Of a stretch of 64,000 nucleotides of DNA, positions 1 to 12,311 are shown in pieces; positions within the stretch are counted from its first letter, which is position 1; each line of letters opens with the position of its first letter. Both the position numbers and the translations under genes were made by a program. Source of the stretch: Alternaria dauci (Eukaryota; Ascomycota; Dothideomycetes; Pleosporales; Pleosporaceae); assembly GCF_042100115.1 (NCBI RefSeq), contig NC_091272.1, positions 5,580,001-5,644,000 on the forward strand, given 5' to 3'. The notes under the pieces are model-generated. The model was given only the letters and a program-made list of their open reading frames with translations, had not been told where the DNA came from and searched no databases.

Positions 1-972
1 GATGGGTACTGCAATGTTCTGCCCCACCCAATATGTCGCATCTTGCAGTAGGTCTCAACACTCCTGATGTTGGTTGTATATAGCTTTGCTGGAAGTGAAG
101 TAGTATGATGGCACAGCAGATTACCATTGATTCGCATCTCCAAAGGCTAGACAGCGATCCAGCCCCGTACTTGACGATCGGCGTCCTTGGCGTACACAGG
201 TACGATACGGTCAAGACTCCGCTCCATGACAGGCCGGAGAGGCCAGGCACTTCAAGCCGTTTTCGAACTTCGTCTCCAAGGCCCGTGGCGGAACATATGT
301 CTCAACAGTTGTGGTGGCCGAAACATCTGAGCAGCAACACGAGCATTGAGACTGTGGGGTACCTTACAGGACGGTAGCCTCGCAGATGAATCTTCATCAT
401 CTCTCGTGACACCAAGCCTCACGCAGCAGATACCAGTCTTCGTCCAAAAGAGTGTATCTCCTAAAATGTGCCTGGTAAGTTGTGATGTGTTGGCATCGAT
501 TCGCATGAAGGCTTTCCAGTTATTTTCATGTGTACTCGAGTATTGTAGGAACTCCGAAATGCGTGTAGTGGAAATCCCATGTCTGATGATGGGCGTTTTC
601 ACTAGCAATAGACCGTGTCGTACCAGCTGTCTAGGCGTCCGCATTCAACATCTAAGTTGCAGGCTCCACGCCACCAGATTGTGAGTGCGACAACCTTACG
701 CGTTCGTGAAATGTTCTCGTTTACCGAGACATCATGTACTGATCGGTGGTACGAAGTAGAAAGAACGTGATGTTGGTATTCGTCTTTTCGATTGCATATC
801 GCCGGCGCCACACATTCCTAGCCCCGACATTTCGTATGAGGATTCGCATTTCTTGCTCCGTCGGTTCCTTGTACAATCCTCTCCACTCTTGCAAGGAGGT
901 AAATATACGTCGATTACATCGGCCTACCAACGAATTCCCGGTTTCTCTCAAGAAATATTTCCTAGGCTGAGT
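1..972. other. Intergenic, no supported gene
   Basis: Only short overlapping open frames are present on both strands. None shows a recognisable domain, a consistent exon chain or a credible start. It holds the 3' flank of the GPI18 gene, which ends at 973 on the minus strand. A gene whose main body lies left of the window could extend here, but I see no sign of it. Confidence 0.5.
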
Positions 973-2451
973 TCAGGCTGGCGGGAGGAAGTTGGCGTAA
1001 AGTATCCCCTGTACCAAGCAATATATGATACCACCTTGGACATACCACCTTGCCTTTTGCGATTCTTTCTCTGTACCAGCTGTACTTTGTGAGTCTACCA
1101 ACCACGTAGCGACAACCAGATACCATATTGGATAACCGGAAGCGATTCGGTTCACAATCTGGACATGGAAACTGGTAACGGCCGTTACAGCCAGAATTAG
1201 TTGTGGCAGGGCTAGTTCCGGTAGCTTGCATATGGCGGAGTTTCCGTCCCTGGATTTGGCTGTTCCACTAGTCTGGGGTACAGGGCGCCCATGCAACGGG
1301 CGCTGAACGCCACTGCGGAGAACGGTGACACTCGACGTAAGAAGCAGCCATGACATTGGGGCCGCTAGTAGAAACAGAGGCAGGTTTGACAGAGTCCAGT
1401 AGCGGAAGAGTCCTACGTTCCTGGAAGAGGTCAGCCTAGGCAGATGTTGTATGGAGATCGCTCACCAGTAGTGACTTTGTACCCACGAGTAAATGCTCGG
1501 GAAGCTCTTATCACACCATGGCCTGTATCCAGAGCCGTGCTCTCGGTTACAGAATTCCGCATATGCTAGAACCTGCGGTCCGAGGAATGCCAGCGCTATC
1601 AGACTGCCAGCCACACATGTGACGGTAATCCTTCGCAGATCATGCATACTCCACTGGCCAGATATGACGGAGGGCATGTACCTTGCAACATCGTATAGGA
1701 GAATGACGCCGCTCAGTAGACCGTTGCTTCGCATGAGCGCCGCTGCAGCAAAACAAATGCCAGAGCCAAGCTTCTGAAAATCTTCTTGGATCGAGGACAT
1801 ATCCGTCCCAGCTAAAGTCTGAGACTGGGCGTAGAGGAGCATGCCCGCAAAATTCAGCAGGGAAAACATAGCTTCCGCATAAGGCGCACACATGAACAAA
1901 GACGCCGGCGTCAGAATATGCAAGACAGCGGCGATGAATGGGATGCTCTGTCGTCGTTGTGGTTCCAGGACCAAGGTCAAGAGGCGATACAGCACTAGCA
2001 CAGAGAGAAGGTGGCAGACGCTAGAAAGGATGATTCCGGCCCAGACATAGTGGTGCAGGGAAGCCTGTGTATTGCCAGCCATGACTAGGAGATATCAGTG
2101 CCGAGCCAAAGAACTGGGCCACCGTTGCTCACATTGACCGGTTAGTCTCAGAAGATACGAGTACGCCCCGCTGAAGGCCCACGCTTGCTCGTGGACGAGG
2201 CCCCGTTCAGCTGCTTTCACAAAGTACAGTGCATCCCAACGGAGTAAATTGAGAGCAAGACGCTCACGTCGAGCTAAGACGCTGGCCTCATGGTGCCGTT
2301 GAGAGTGCGCATTGAACAGTATGAGCGCGGAGGTGTCGTAGCCAGGACCTGGACAGAAGGCTGCAAGCAAGAGAAGCAATGCTTTCCACAAACAGAAGAT
2401 GATGACCAGCTGCGTGATCCGTCCCTTCCCACCCAGGCCGAATGCGTTCAT
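973..2451 (-). CDS. GPI18: GPI mannosyltransferase 2 (PIG-V family)
   Basis: Predicted to add the second mannose to the glycosylphosphatidylinositol core in the ER membrane. Three exons, 2451-2133, 2084-1466 and 1420-973, join in frame to 461 residues. The two introns are 48 and 45 bp with GTGAGC donors. Family marks are an N-terminal membrane segment followed by a luminal FDTS-like stretch (YDTSALIL), the RWDALYF block near residue 75, WAFSGAYSY near residue 97, the RPWCD block, and HYWNVGLFRYW, which is rebuilt exactly across intron 2. Many hydrophobic segments fit a multi-spanning enzyme. It is divergent from the eL8 gene, with 398 bp between the two start codons. Function is assigned from the family; the gene structure is read directly. 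Confidence 0.9.
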
Positions 2452-2849
2452 CGTGTCGCAGTTGAGGTTGTCGTGGTTAGTGGTCGAGAGCGACTACCAC
2501 GTTCCGATTGGGCAGATCCTAGCGCCGGCGGAACATTCTTCCGCACCGCACGCACTCGCCTATCTGCATTTCGGTCGCGACAACTTTTGCGCCCGCTTTC
2601 GAACGTTTCGTCAAGTCCACCGTCGCCAACCTCACCCTTCGTCGACCGCCGCCAACACACCAGGTAAGCGCATATCTTCGCCATGAATGCTCGGTAGCAT
2701 ATCAACCGCATGTCTCTCTACGAGCATGCTGCATGCACATGATGGCTAGAGTGTAGAGCGGCTGAAAGGCCCTCTCGCTCTTACGAGATTCAGACCTATA
2801 GTGAATGAACATTCGCTAATGGTTTCTGTTCTCTATGACAGCCTCGACA
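2452..2849. promoter_or_regulatory. Shared divergent promoter, GPI18 / eL8
   Basis: A 398 bp interval between the start codons of GPI18 (minus) and eL8 (plus). The right half is probably transcribed as the eL8 leader and its leader intron. I see no obvious TATA box for either gene. Confidence 0.5.
2664..2841 (+). other. Probable 5' UTR intron of the eL8 gene
   Basis: A GTAAGC donor at 2664 and a pyrimidine-rich tract ending in ATGACAG at 2841 bracket 178 bp just before the eL8 start codon at 2850. Leader introns are common in fungal ribosomal protein genes. The donor and acceptor are seen; their pairing and actual use are inferred. Confidence 0.5.
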
Positions 2850-3796
2850 ATGCCTCCCAAAGGATCCGGAAAGAAGCCTGCGGCTTTCCCCCAGGCCACT
2901 TCCAAGTCGTCTGCCGCCAAGAAGACAAAGGTCTGCCCATTCCGCAAGATTTTGAATGCCAGCGCTAACAAGCAGCAGAACCCTCTCATCGAGAAGCGTC
3001 CCCGCAACTATGGCATTGGCCAGGACATCCAGCCCCAGCGCAACGTCGGCCGCATGGTCCGATGGCCGTAAGCAACCCCCAAACCGGTCGTGCTCTGCAG
3101 ATACTGACAACGCGTAGCGCTTACGTCCGTCTTCAGCGCCAGAAGAAGATTCTGAACATGCGCCTGAAGGTCCCCCCGTCGATTGCCCAGTTCCAGCACG
3201 TTGCCGACCGCAACCTGGCCACCCAGGCTTTCAAGATCCTCAACAAGTACCGTCCCGAGACCAAGGCCGAGAAGAAGGAGCGTCTCACCAAGGAGGCTAC
3301 CGCCGTCGCTGAGGGCAAGAAGAAGGAGGACGTCAGCAAGAAGCCCTACGTCGCCAAGTACGGTCTCAACCACGTTGTTGGCCTGATTGAGAACAAGAAG
3401 GCTTCCCTCGTCCTGATCGCCAACGACGTCGACCCCATCGAGCTCGTTGTCTACCTCCCTGCTCTCTGCAGGAAGATGGGTGAGTGCTAGGAATGCGAAA
3501 ACTGCATATGACACACCAACTGACATTCCTTAGGTGTCCCCTACGTTATCGTCAAGGGCAAGGCCCGTCTCGGTACGGTCGTCCACCAGAAGACCGCCGC
3601 TGTTCTCGCCCTCACCGAGGTCCGCTCCGAGGACAAGAACGAGCTCCAGAAGCTCATCACCGCTGTCAACGATGGCTACCTCGAGTCACACCACAAGGAC
3701 GCTGCCCGCCACTGGGGAGGTGGTATCATGGGTGCCAAGGCCAACGCCCGCATGGAGAAGCGCAGGAAGGCTATTGAGAGCGCTATCAAGATCTAA
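2850..3796 (+). CDS. RPL8: 60S ribosomal protein eL8 (L7a/L8)
   Basis: A large-subunit ribosomal protein that binds 25S rRNA. Exons 2850-3067, 3118-3479 and 3534-3796 give 280 residues. Both introns are close to 50 bp and the codons they split are restored exactly: Pro at the [10 protein letters not shown] join and Gly at the KKMG-VPY join. Conserved blocks include [61 protein letters not shown] and KGKARLGT. The start at 2850 gives the usual MPPK-type lysine-rich N-terminus. An in-frame ATG at 2835 overlaps the likely leader-intron acceptor and is less likely. Codon choice is strongly biased to C-ending codons, as expected for high expression. Confidence 0.96.
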
Positions 3797-4115
3797 GCAG
3801 GTCCTGAGGTGCTTTGAATATTTCATGATGACTTTACGGCGTGTCTCTTATCTCTGCATATAGTCGGTTCACAATACCAACGGAGTTTAGGAGGGTTAAA
3901 AGCGGTCGGCAAACGACTGCATTGACTGGAATCAATCACGATAACGCACGCCATTCGCATATTTTGTTTGCATGTGATGCTCGTACTCTGAAAACGCATC
4001 TTCGTGCTTTAACTATAAGATATGTTCGATCCTCTCAGCGCGGCCATTAGATGCACTCGCAAGAGTCTAGGTATTCTAGGCCTGGCTCAACTCCAGTGAC
4101 GGATGCGACGGCCCC
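3797..4115. other. Convergent 3' flanks of eL8 and the OCD-like gene
   Basis: A 319 bp interval between two converging genes. It must hold both 3' UTRs. Nothing else is recognisable. Confidence 0.6.
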
Positions 4116-5678
4116 CTAAAAGTTCTCGATCCTCGTCCCTATCTTGCGCTCATCCGCTATGCGAGCAAGATCCCCACCCACTACAACGTCCGTAAGACCT
4201 AACCCAACGCTCTTGTATATCACGTTACCCTTGACCAACCACTCGATCAAGCTTTTGTGCGCCTTGTCTTCGCTCTCATGACGCTTCTCCTTCTCTTTGC
4301 TAACACCCTTACCTGCCTTTTTCTTTTCGTTCTTGTTCATCTCGCACTCACCCAACTCCACGCCGCCGACATCCAGCCCCTCAGCCTCTATGCCCTTGCC
4401 AGCCATACATTCCTTCCTCCTCCTCTCCGCATCTCGCTTCAACATGACCAGCTCACCTATCTCGACGACCTGTTCCGGACCCAGACCTGCCTGCACAACT
4501 TCTCCAGCGTCTTTTAAACATCTATCCACACTGTCCACGACAATCGCGCCCCCTTGCTGCGCATGTTTGTGGAAATGGCGGTGGCCGTGCTCGGGCGCTA
4601 CATTTTGTTTGAGTATATCCGGGTGGAGTTCTGTACTGTGAGGGGAGAGGGAACCGATGGCTGCTATGTAGCGACCCTTCTTTCTGCCCTCGGGGTTTGT
4701 AAGGATGGATGCAGGGAACAGTGGTGTTGGGGATTGTGTGCATAGGAAGATGCAGCTCGAGGAGCGGAGCGTTGCGTGGAGGAGACGCGGGTACTCGCCG
4801 TGTCCTGGGGTGAGTATTTGTATCTTGGGGCGAGCAAGATATTGGTGTTGGTCTAGTTGCCCTTCCTCCGCTCCTTCATCTGCTGCTTGCCGGTACGTTG
4901 GAACGTAGGATGGATCAGGGTTGAAGTCTGATGGCGCTTCGTGTGGGTTGTACAGTTTTTCTAGTAGTTGGTGCACGCGCTCAAAGTCTCGGTTGATTAT
5001 GTTGAGGTGGTGGATGTCGTCGCCCCGAAGAAGAAGCGCGAGTCGTATATGCCAGTAGGCTTGCTTTCCTGCTCCAAATACTACCACATCGTGCACGTTT
5101 GCTCGCTTCTTAAAGAGCATTGTGCTTGCGAGGGCGGTGCGAAAAGCAGTCATCTCCGACGAGTTGAGCAAAGCTCGCGGGTTGCCAGAGCGGTCAAACA
5201 GGGTCAGGCTGGCGTTTGACGGCGAAGTCTGGAACGCAGAAACAGAGTTCGATTTCGATGCGGTGGTTGCCGAACTCTTACTTGTTGGTGTTGACGAATG
5301 TGAGAGTGCGAGCGAGTCCATTGACGAAGTAACAGAGGCTGTGTCTGAAGAAGTCGACTCTAGTCGTGTTGTTATCCTAACACCAAGGCCGTCGTTGCTG
5401 CAAGGCTCTGTCAATACGATCATTCTGCATCCATACCTCCTAGAAGCGACATACCTGCTTGCCGGCGTGACAGTCATCAATCCACCATCTTTGCTCTTCA
5501 GGCTCGTCCCTGCAGACTGGAAACTTTCACAACACCCATTGTTGTCGTCTTCCTCGGTACTGGTAGAGTAATGGTGCAGCGCATCGGCAAGATTCTGCTG
5601 CAAGTCGAGAATGTCTTGCTTCGTGAGTTGCAGCAAAAGGGTACGCACGTCCGAATCGGAGAGCACGGTCAATGGCAT
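4116..5678 (-). CDS. Ornithine cyclodeaminase / mu-crystallin family protein
   Basis: A single-exon gene of 520 residues. Starting at 5678 gives a MPLTVLSDSDVR N-terminus, which fits the family; an ATG at 5744 would only add a poorly structured 22-residue lead. The Rossmann motif VVVFGAGKQA (about residue 205) is preceded by the family's helix with the conserved RTA (FRTALASTML). The family uses NAD(P) and includes ornithine cyclodeaminase, ketimine reductases and alanine dehydrogenase, so the substrate cannot be read from this sequence. It is much longer than the usual 320-370 residues because of a Ser/Thr-rich stretch before the Rossmann fold and a Lys/Glu-rich insertion near residues 410-470. 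It lies tandem to BLM10 on the same strand. Confidence 0.85.
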   Translation of the reverse strand: MPLTVLSDSDVRTLLLQLTKQDILDLQQNLADALHHYSTSTEEDDNNGCCESFQSAGTSLKSKDGGLMTVTPASRYVASRRYGCRMIVLTEPCSNDGLGVRITTRLESTSSDTASVTSSMDSLALSHSSTPTSKSSATTASKSNSVSAFQTSPSNASLTLFDRSGNPRALLNSSEMTAFRTALASTMLFKKRANVHDVVVFGAGKQAYWHIRLALLLRGDDIHHLNIINRDFERVHQLLEKLYNPHEAPSDFNPDPSYVPTYRQAADEGAEEGQLDQHQYLARPKIQILTPGHGEYPRLLHATLRSSSCIFLCTQSPTPLFPASILTNPEGRKKGRYIAAIGSLSPHSTELHPDILKQNVAPEHGHRHFHKHAQQGGAIVVDSVDRCLKDAGEVVQAGLGPEQVVEIGELVMLKRDAERRRKECMAGKGIEAEGLDVGGVELGECEMNKNEKKKAGKGVSKEKEKRHESEDKAHKSLIEWLVKGNVIYKSVGLGLTDVVVGGDLARIADERKIGTRIENF

Positions 5679-6305
5679 TGTAGAACGGTTAATGTAGAGG
5701 GTTGCCGGGGAAAGAGTGTAGTGTGTTCGTGTGTTGTGCAGCAATAAAATCGATGTTGGTGAAGGCGATTGGGTGTGATGTCAGCGCAGGTACGCCCAAG
5801 TGGAGGTCCCGCTTCCTATGCGCTTACCAGTGCTTACTGTCCTTATCCTGGTCGTCCTTATCGTCCCCACCCTCCCCAACGACTTATTAAAGGTATGTGC
5901 AGCAGCACTACTACTAAATTCTAGACTCTTGTTTTACTTTTTAGTAGATGACCTAAGTTTTGTGTGTAGGCGACTAGCAGGGAACTGTTTTTGCGGGGAA
6001 CTTAGTCACGTGAAGACACGTTATTCCGATCAAAGGAGTCACGAATACCGAGCTCAGGCTCCAAGCATCCAGGAGCGAACGTCAAGTCACGACTGTGTAA
6101 GCATGTGCAGAAACAAAGTTCATTGAGTGCAAGACTATCTAGAAGACGCTAATTCCGCTAGACACCATGAATGCAGAGCTTCCTCATATCGCTCATTGTC
6201 ATAACCCGTCCGATCTATCTTATAATACACACATGTCGTTTATAGTATCAGTGAGCGTCGTCAGTAGCGTCCAATTGTTTGGACAGCAATTCGCCCAACA
6301 GTCGT
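5679..6305. other. Intergenic, OCD-like promoter and BLM10 3' flank
   Basis: A 627 bp stretch between two minus-strand genes. It should contain the promoter of the OCD-like gene and the BLM10 3' UTR. No further gene is supported. Confidence 0.5.
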
Positions 6306-9300
6306 CTATGCAAAGTAGCTCTTCCACAACACACCCTCCAAGTCCTCCAATTGCTCTTGTTCAAAAGCCTGAGGTCACAGTTAGTACGGATTGCAGCCGG
6401 CTTGAAGATGAAAAACTTACCTTGACATCAACGTGCCAAGTATCCTGGCGGGTCTTCTTAAAGTCTGCGAGAACAGTCTTGACACTCTTTCCAACCATGC
6501 CTGGGTCGGCTGCAGCCTTCCTAGCCAGCGTGGCCAGTACATCCGGCAACCAAGCTGGCGGAGGGCTCTGGTATGGGAAGGCTTGAATGAGCGCACCAAG
6601 ACCCAACACAGCTGCGTGGCGCGTCAGGACAAGCTTGCCTTGCTCTGTCGTCGGCGTTCCTGGGTTGCGCTTCTTTGGCAACGGGTTCTTGTTAAGTTGC
6701 TTAGTGAACTTCTCCTTCAGCGTGGAGACTTGGCGGTCGCGGAATGCTATAGGCGAGCAACGAATCATGCCCGATAGAGTGGTGGCAGCGCCCATGCGTA
6801 CCTCGAGCTGGGTATCTGAGAGCATGGCGGAGACGCAGTCGAACATGCTCTGCTGTTGCTCCTCGCTCATGAGGAAGAGTCGGCGGAAGTAGATGACCTG
6901 AATGTTGATCAAGATCCTGAGACGCTGATGCCAGCTTGTTGCATTGCGTCCAATGCGGATGAGAGCAGCAATGAAGTCTGCGTCCTCGCCTTGGCGATGC
7001 GGGATGTTCGGCAGGTGGCGGAAGACGTGATACGCGAGCGACTGAAGTTCGGGGTCCTCCTTGATGTCCATCATGTGTAGCAGTTGCTCCATGAATACAT
7101 CAGGGAAGAATTTAACAAGCGAGATGCACTCGTATGATGACAGCGTGGAATCAAGCCAGAGGAGAACCGTCTTGCCGCCTGAAGTGTATGACGACGGTGT
7201 CTGTTGACCTGCTGGACGTTCCTGGCGCCAGACCTCGAGGCGATCGAAGACTTCAGTGATGATCTTGGAGAACTCCTCTGTAGGTTGATACGGGCGGACA
7301 CCAATCGAAGAAGCGTCTTTCTGCGCCTTGATCAGCGTGTCGACGTCCTTGTATGACTCATGGTAACGCGTCCTGAAGATGCTCGCAATGGTCTGGCCCA
7401 TAGCCTCTCGCACGCCCTTGTATGGATGGTCGAGATGCTTCATAAAGTCCGCCAAGATCGGCTTCTCGAGACGGAAGTGCCAGCCCGCGTCGGATATACA
7501 CTGCGTAAGCAGATGTACCTTGGAGCTCTCCTTGAAGGCGGCGTTGGACTCCATATCAAGGCGGAAGCTAGCCAGCCAGTCGACCAACGGCCATCCTCGG
7601 CGTGGATCCTTCGACTGCAGTACAACATGAAGGAAAGTGGTCCAGTAACCAGAGTTTTCCGGCGTCAGACCGTCTTGGAAGATTCCACGCACAATAGGGA
7701 AAACGTACTCCCACACCGCTTCACGCTGATCTGCCTTGAGATCTGGTGCGCATGACAGTAGGGCGGCCATGATCTCAGCGGTAGCACGGTGCTGATGCTT
7801 GTCGCTACCGTCAGCGTAGACAGATTGAGTAAGGTCCTTGATATCTTCAAACGTCGCCTCGGTCAGGCCACAGAAGACAAGGTCGAACGAGTGGGTCAAA
7901 ACCATTGCGCTTGACATACGGAACCTGTCCGCGCTGTTATCGCGTGGCTCCTGTTTCATGAAGGCAAAGTAGTTCGAGAACCAAGATCGAGTCAGATGCT
8001 TCGCAATCTTCTGACGCACGCCAGACTCAACCTCGTCGTATGACAACTGCGGCGCATTGGGCTTGAACGCAGTCATACTCTTGTTCCATACGAGCCAGCC
8101 GGGATAATCAAAGTCGACGTAGTACTTGGCTTCTGGCTGTGCAAATGACGCAAGGTACTCCTCCGTCCAGTTTGGATCCTCTGGCCTGGTCGGCACCGAG
8201 ATCTTATCTGGGAGCTCTTCTTCGCTGAGTAGGTACTTCTCGTAGTCGTGTCCTGTGATCGCACGGGTCTGAATGACCGAATACAAGCCGATGAGCGCAC
8301 CAGCGTAGAGGCCGCGGAGACTGGGATGCTGATCGATGGATCCCTTTGTGACGAGGTCAATCATCTCGTCAGAAGCAATGCTGTCGTAGCGCATTCCCAA
8401 GTTGACAATGATGGCTGCAGTCCTGCTGACCTTCTTCCAGTGCTCGGTATTGGCAATATGGACAAGCTCCTTGGATAGTTCAGCCTTCTTGCCCTCAATG
8501 CGAGCGCGTTTCTTCTTAATGTAGTCACGACGCTTGGTGACCTTGGTGTGCACACTATCGCCCTCGCTAGAGTCGATGGCGTATGCGATGGCTTCTACAA
8601 CCTCCTTTGGCAGGATGACCATGCGCTCCATTGCCTTGCCCATGTCCATAATCTGGAACGTGGCGTTGGTCGCGAGTTTCTGCACTGAAGGCTTGTCGGC
8701 GCCGGTGACCTCAATGAAAGCTTTGATGAGCTTGGGTGTGAAGCGCCAGTCGCGGCTGATAGTCTTCGCTAGGCTGCCGAAGAGAAGAGTAAACATGGCA
8801 CCCTTGATACGAGGGTAGTCACTTTCGGCCACAGCCTTGACAAAGGCATCTAGTAGAGGTGGGATGACCAGAGGCCTAGCGCCCAGCACGCACTTAACGG
8901 CTGATTCGTTGGCTGTCTGTGCCGTCCGTCGGATCTCCGTGTAGACTGAGATGCTAGATTCAGCCAGATCAAGCAGCAAGATCATGTCGAGATCTGTCTT
9001 GGGTCGCGGGTTAGCGTTGTGCCGTAGTCGCTGCAGATGATAGACGTTTGCGCGTCGGACAAGCAGAGGTCGTGGGTACTGCTTTCGCAGGCCGCTGAAC
9101 CTAAAAGGTCGCTCGTCATTCTCCAATAGTCTGGATATCCTGTCAAGCACATGAGCAGAGCGCTCGATTCCAACGTCGATGAACCACGACCTGTAAGCAT
9201 TGTACAGGGAGTTGAAGCAGGGCACGTCATCGGGCTGCTTCTCGATCAAGAATTGATGCACGTTGTGCAGCATATGGCCAACCTGCTCACGAAGGTCGTG

Positions 9301-12300
9301 TATGAGGTTGTAGTTGGCATCGCCACGACGCAGTGGGTAGCCAGCTTCGTACTGGAAGGTAGGCTTAACCTCTTCGTCCTCAGCTTCTCCAAGGCCAGCG
9401 TCGTCGTCAATGCCTTCTGTGTCCATTGTGTCTGCATCAGAGTCGACGTCGGACTCAGCGCCATCGGCGACTTGGTCGTGTCGAACATCAAATAGGACCG
9501 AGATACCGGAAATAATCAAACGCAATAGAACAAGGTTACGAGAGACTTCATCGGACCAATCTTTGCCGGTGCCTTCGCGTTTGATCGGTGAGTCTGGTTG
9601 CGTCAGGGCTTTGAGTGCCTTCATGGAGTTGTTGGCGTGAGTCTCGAAAAGCTTGACAGCAAAGTCAATCTCCTCGGAACTCGGTGTATGCCACTTGATG
9701 TTGAGCTTCTTAATGTCAACCTGCCTACCCCATGATTCTGTTGACAAGCCTTGTTCTAGCTCGTCTTGCTCGTAGATTGAGTAATCGATGGTGTAGGTGC
9801 ATGTAAGGTTAAGTAACAAGTGATGAATGAAGTTGGAAACATGTACGGTGGGCGTACCGCGGCACTTCTGCTGCATGTATTCTGCAATTTCAAAGAGCTC
9901 GTCCTTCCATTCAAGAACCGCGTCACCAACATGGACAACACACATGCTAAGAATGCAGAGGTTCCAGACAAGCGCACGGTCGCGTGGGAGCACCTCGGCG
10001 CCTGTTGTTCGCGTCGAACCCGCGCCAATCTCATCAATCTCAGTGCGGATACCTGCTAGGAGATGGGGCAAGAGACGCTTCAGGGCTTTTTCGGGGTTGA
10101 TCTTGACCAGACTGTTGCAGATGAATGCAATTGCGTCCTTGGCTTGGTGGACGACATGGTTCGTGATAAAGTTCGCAATCTTGTCAAGTGCAATGTCGTA
10201 GAGCTCGGGAGAGAGGGCAGCAAGCAGTGGCGTGAAAGCAGCGGGTAGCTGATTGACCACGTACTCTTCAGGCGAACCGCTTCGGACCCTAGATGCATCT
10301 GGCAAATTCTCCAAGAGCGTGAAAACGCGACCAAGGAAGGTAATCAAGAATTCGTTGAGCCCGGTCGTGGATGACCGCAGGATCATCGCCTCGTCCTCGT
10401 CACTAAGCTCCTCGTCGTAGTTGATCTCAATGTTTCCGTTGGCGCTTTCCAATCGTTCGACTTGTGCCGTGATCCACTCCAAAGCAAGTCCCGTGTTACC
10501 GCCAGCGTCGTCCATGGGTGTGGTCGCTCCGTCTCGAGTAGTCTCATCGCCCGACGCCTTCTTGGTCTTTGTGAGATCCTGGAATGGGATCAGGTAGCAC
10601 ACGCCTTGGACGTACTGCAAGGTATGCACCGTCTTCTCCAGGTCGTTGGCATCGATACCAGGGAGCGCAAGCCCGAGCACAGAAGTAACGTGGCACCGGA
10701 AGCCCTTTGTCTTGGCCATGACCTTGGAGAGCATGTGCAACGCCCGTATAGACGAAATGGTGCGATGCACCTCAACGAGCCCTTGCATTGCGGGGTAGAT
10801 GCGCTGCAGCGCGCCTGGGAGAATCAGATTGGGCTCGAGGTGTGCCAAGCTCTGTAGAGTGGACAAGGCGTATTGCACGGCTTTATCGCTCTTAGAGAAG
10901 ATGCCCATGAATGTAACCTCCCGCAGGCAGAGCACGAAGCGCCTCTTGACTGCGTCGTTCAGCTTCCTCTCTTCCGGCACGTCCATCTCGCCACTGTGCT
11001 CACGATTCCACCGCAGCACAAAGATGTCGGCCAGGTAGTATACGAATTGTGCCAGAGGCCTAGTCCAGCTACCCGAATTAGATGGATGGAAGAAAGTCTC
11101 CACAGCCTGGATGAGCCCTTCTAGCTTGGTAAGAATGGAGTCGGGGTGCTCTGCGCAAGCGGGCGATAATGACATGGCAATGATGCGGGCGATGTGGTGA
11201 GTTGACGGGTGCTTCCGCGGATCACGGTCAAGCATCACAGCCAGACCTGCACCGAGATCGACCGTACTGCTGTACGGCGACGTCGCCTGCCCGACTGGAA
11301 TTTCCAGCAGCCGCAGGATGGCTGTGAAGATTTGAGACGACTGCTCGCCGGTAAAGACTCCATACTGTGAGAAGGGTACATGCGCCGCAGTCAGGTTGTC
11401 TCGAGACAGTCTCGACAGCGTATCGATGTAGTGTGCGTCGAAGAGCCGCGACCGGTTGACGAGCGACCATAGATGGAAGAAGGTCGGGAGGTATTCTTGA
11501 GGCAGCAGTTGCTTCATATCCGCGGGCGCGGGATGGGTTGGGAAAAGCAAGTTCAGTAAGCCCACAACCACGAACGCGTTCTCGCTGAAGGACGTGCTGA
11601 AGAAGGGCAGGAGCTCTTCCATTATGGCCGGTATCTCCTTGGGGTCAAAGTATGACTGCGCAAAGGTGCACATCTTGGTCAGGGTGCGGATGTTGCGCTT
11701 AACGTTTGGCGGGTGTGAGCCTCCGGATTCTGAAGGCAAGACGAACATCTTCAGCTCTCTATACAGCGGCCGCCAGTCGAGTATGAGGTCCTTGCCGGGT
11801 CGCAGGTAATGTTTACGCCTATCCATATGTCAGTCCCCACCTGTCATCCAGAGTCTAATGTCGGTGCTACTTACTTGGTCAAGACCATGAACATGCTCGC
11901 AAACCGCTCTGCCACGAGGTAGTCCAGCCCCGGAGCCAGCGCCAGCTCATAGTAGAGCTTCACCAACTTGACGCGTGTGCTGCGGGGAAGGTCGAATTTG
12001 AGCGACAGCCAGCCCCGAATCTCGCGCGTCCAGTGCACAGCGCCGGGCGCAAAGTCGCCTGCTGAGACGGCAATGTAGAGGTGCTTCAGACATGTGTTCA
12101 GGCTCTCTTCGCGATCGCTCTGGTCTTCTGTCGGATATGGGAGGTATTCGAAGTAGGGAAATGTGCGTGGACGGCGCCTCTCGTCTTCGCCGTTGACGCC
12201 GCCGTTCGGCTGCCGCCAGTCACTACCCGGCGACGTGGCACGAGAGGTATCCGGGCCGGAGCCGGTGTCGAGGGCGCTCATGAGCTGTGATATCCGTTCG

Positions 12301-12311
12301 CTGACCGCCAT
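6306..12311 (-). CDS. BLM10: Proteasome activator BLM10 / PA200
   Basis: A giant HEAT-repeat solenoid that caps the 20S proteasome and works in proteasome assembly and ATP-independent peptide or acetyl-histone turnover. Exons 12311-11875, 11818-6421 and 6368-6306 join to 1965 residues, matching the family's 1850-2150. Recognisable parts are the N-terminal FPYFEYLPYPTE block, RPGKDLILDWRPLY just after intron 1, and the C-terminal HEAT-like region. Intron 2 has a perfect TACTAAC branch point and leaves a 20-residue last exon. That exon ends SYFA, where yeast Blm10 and human PA200 end YYA, so the tail that docks in the proteasome alpha-ring pocket has Phe in place of the key Tyr. The short last exon is easily missed by gene finders, which would run on into the intron. 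Confidence 0.95.
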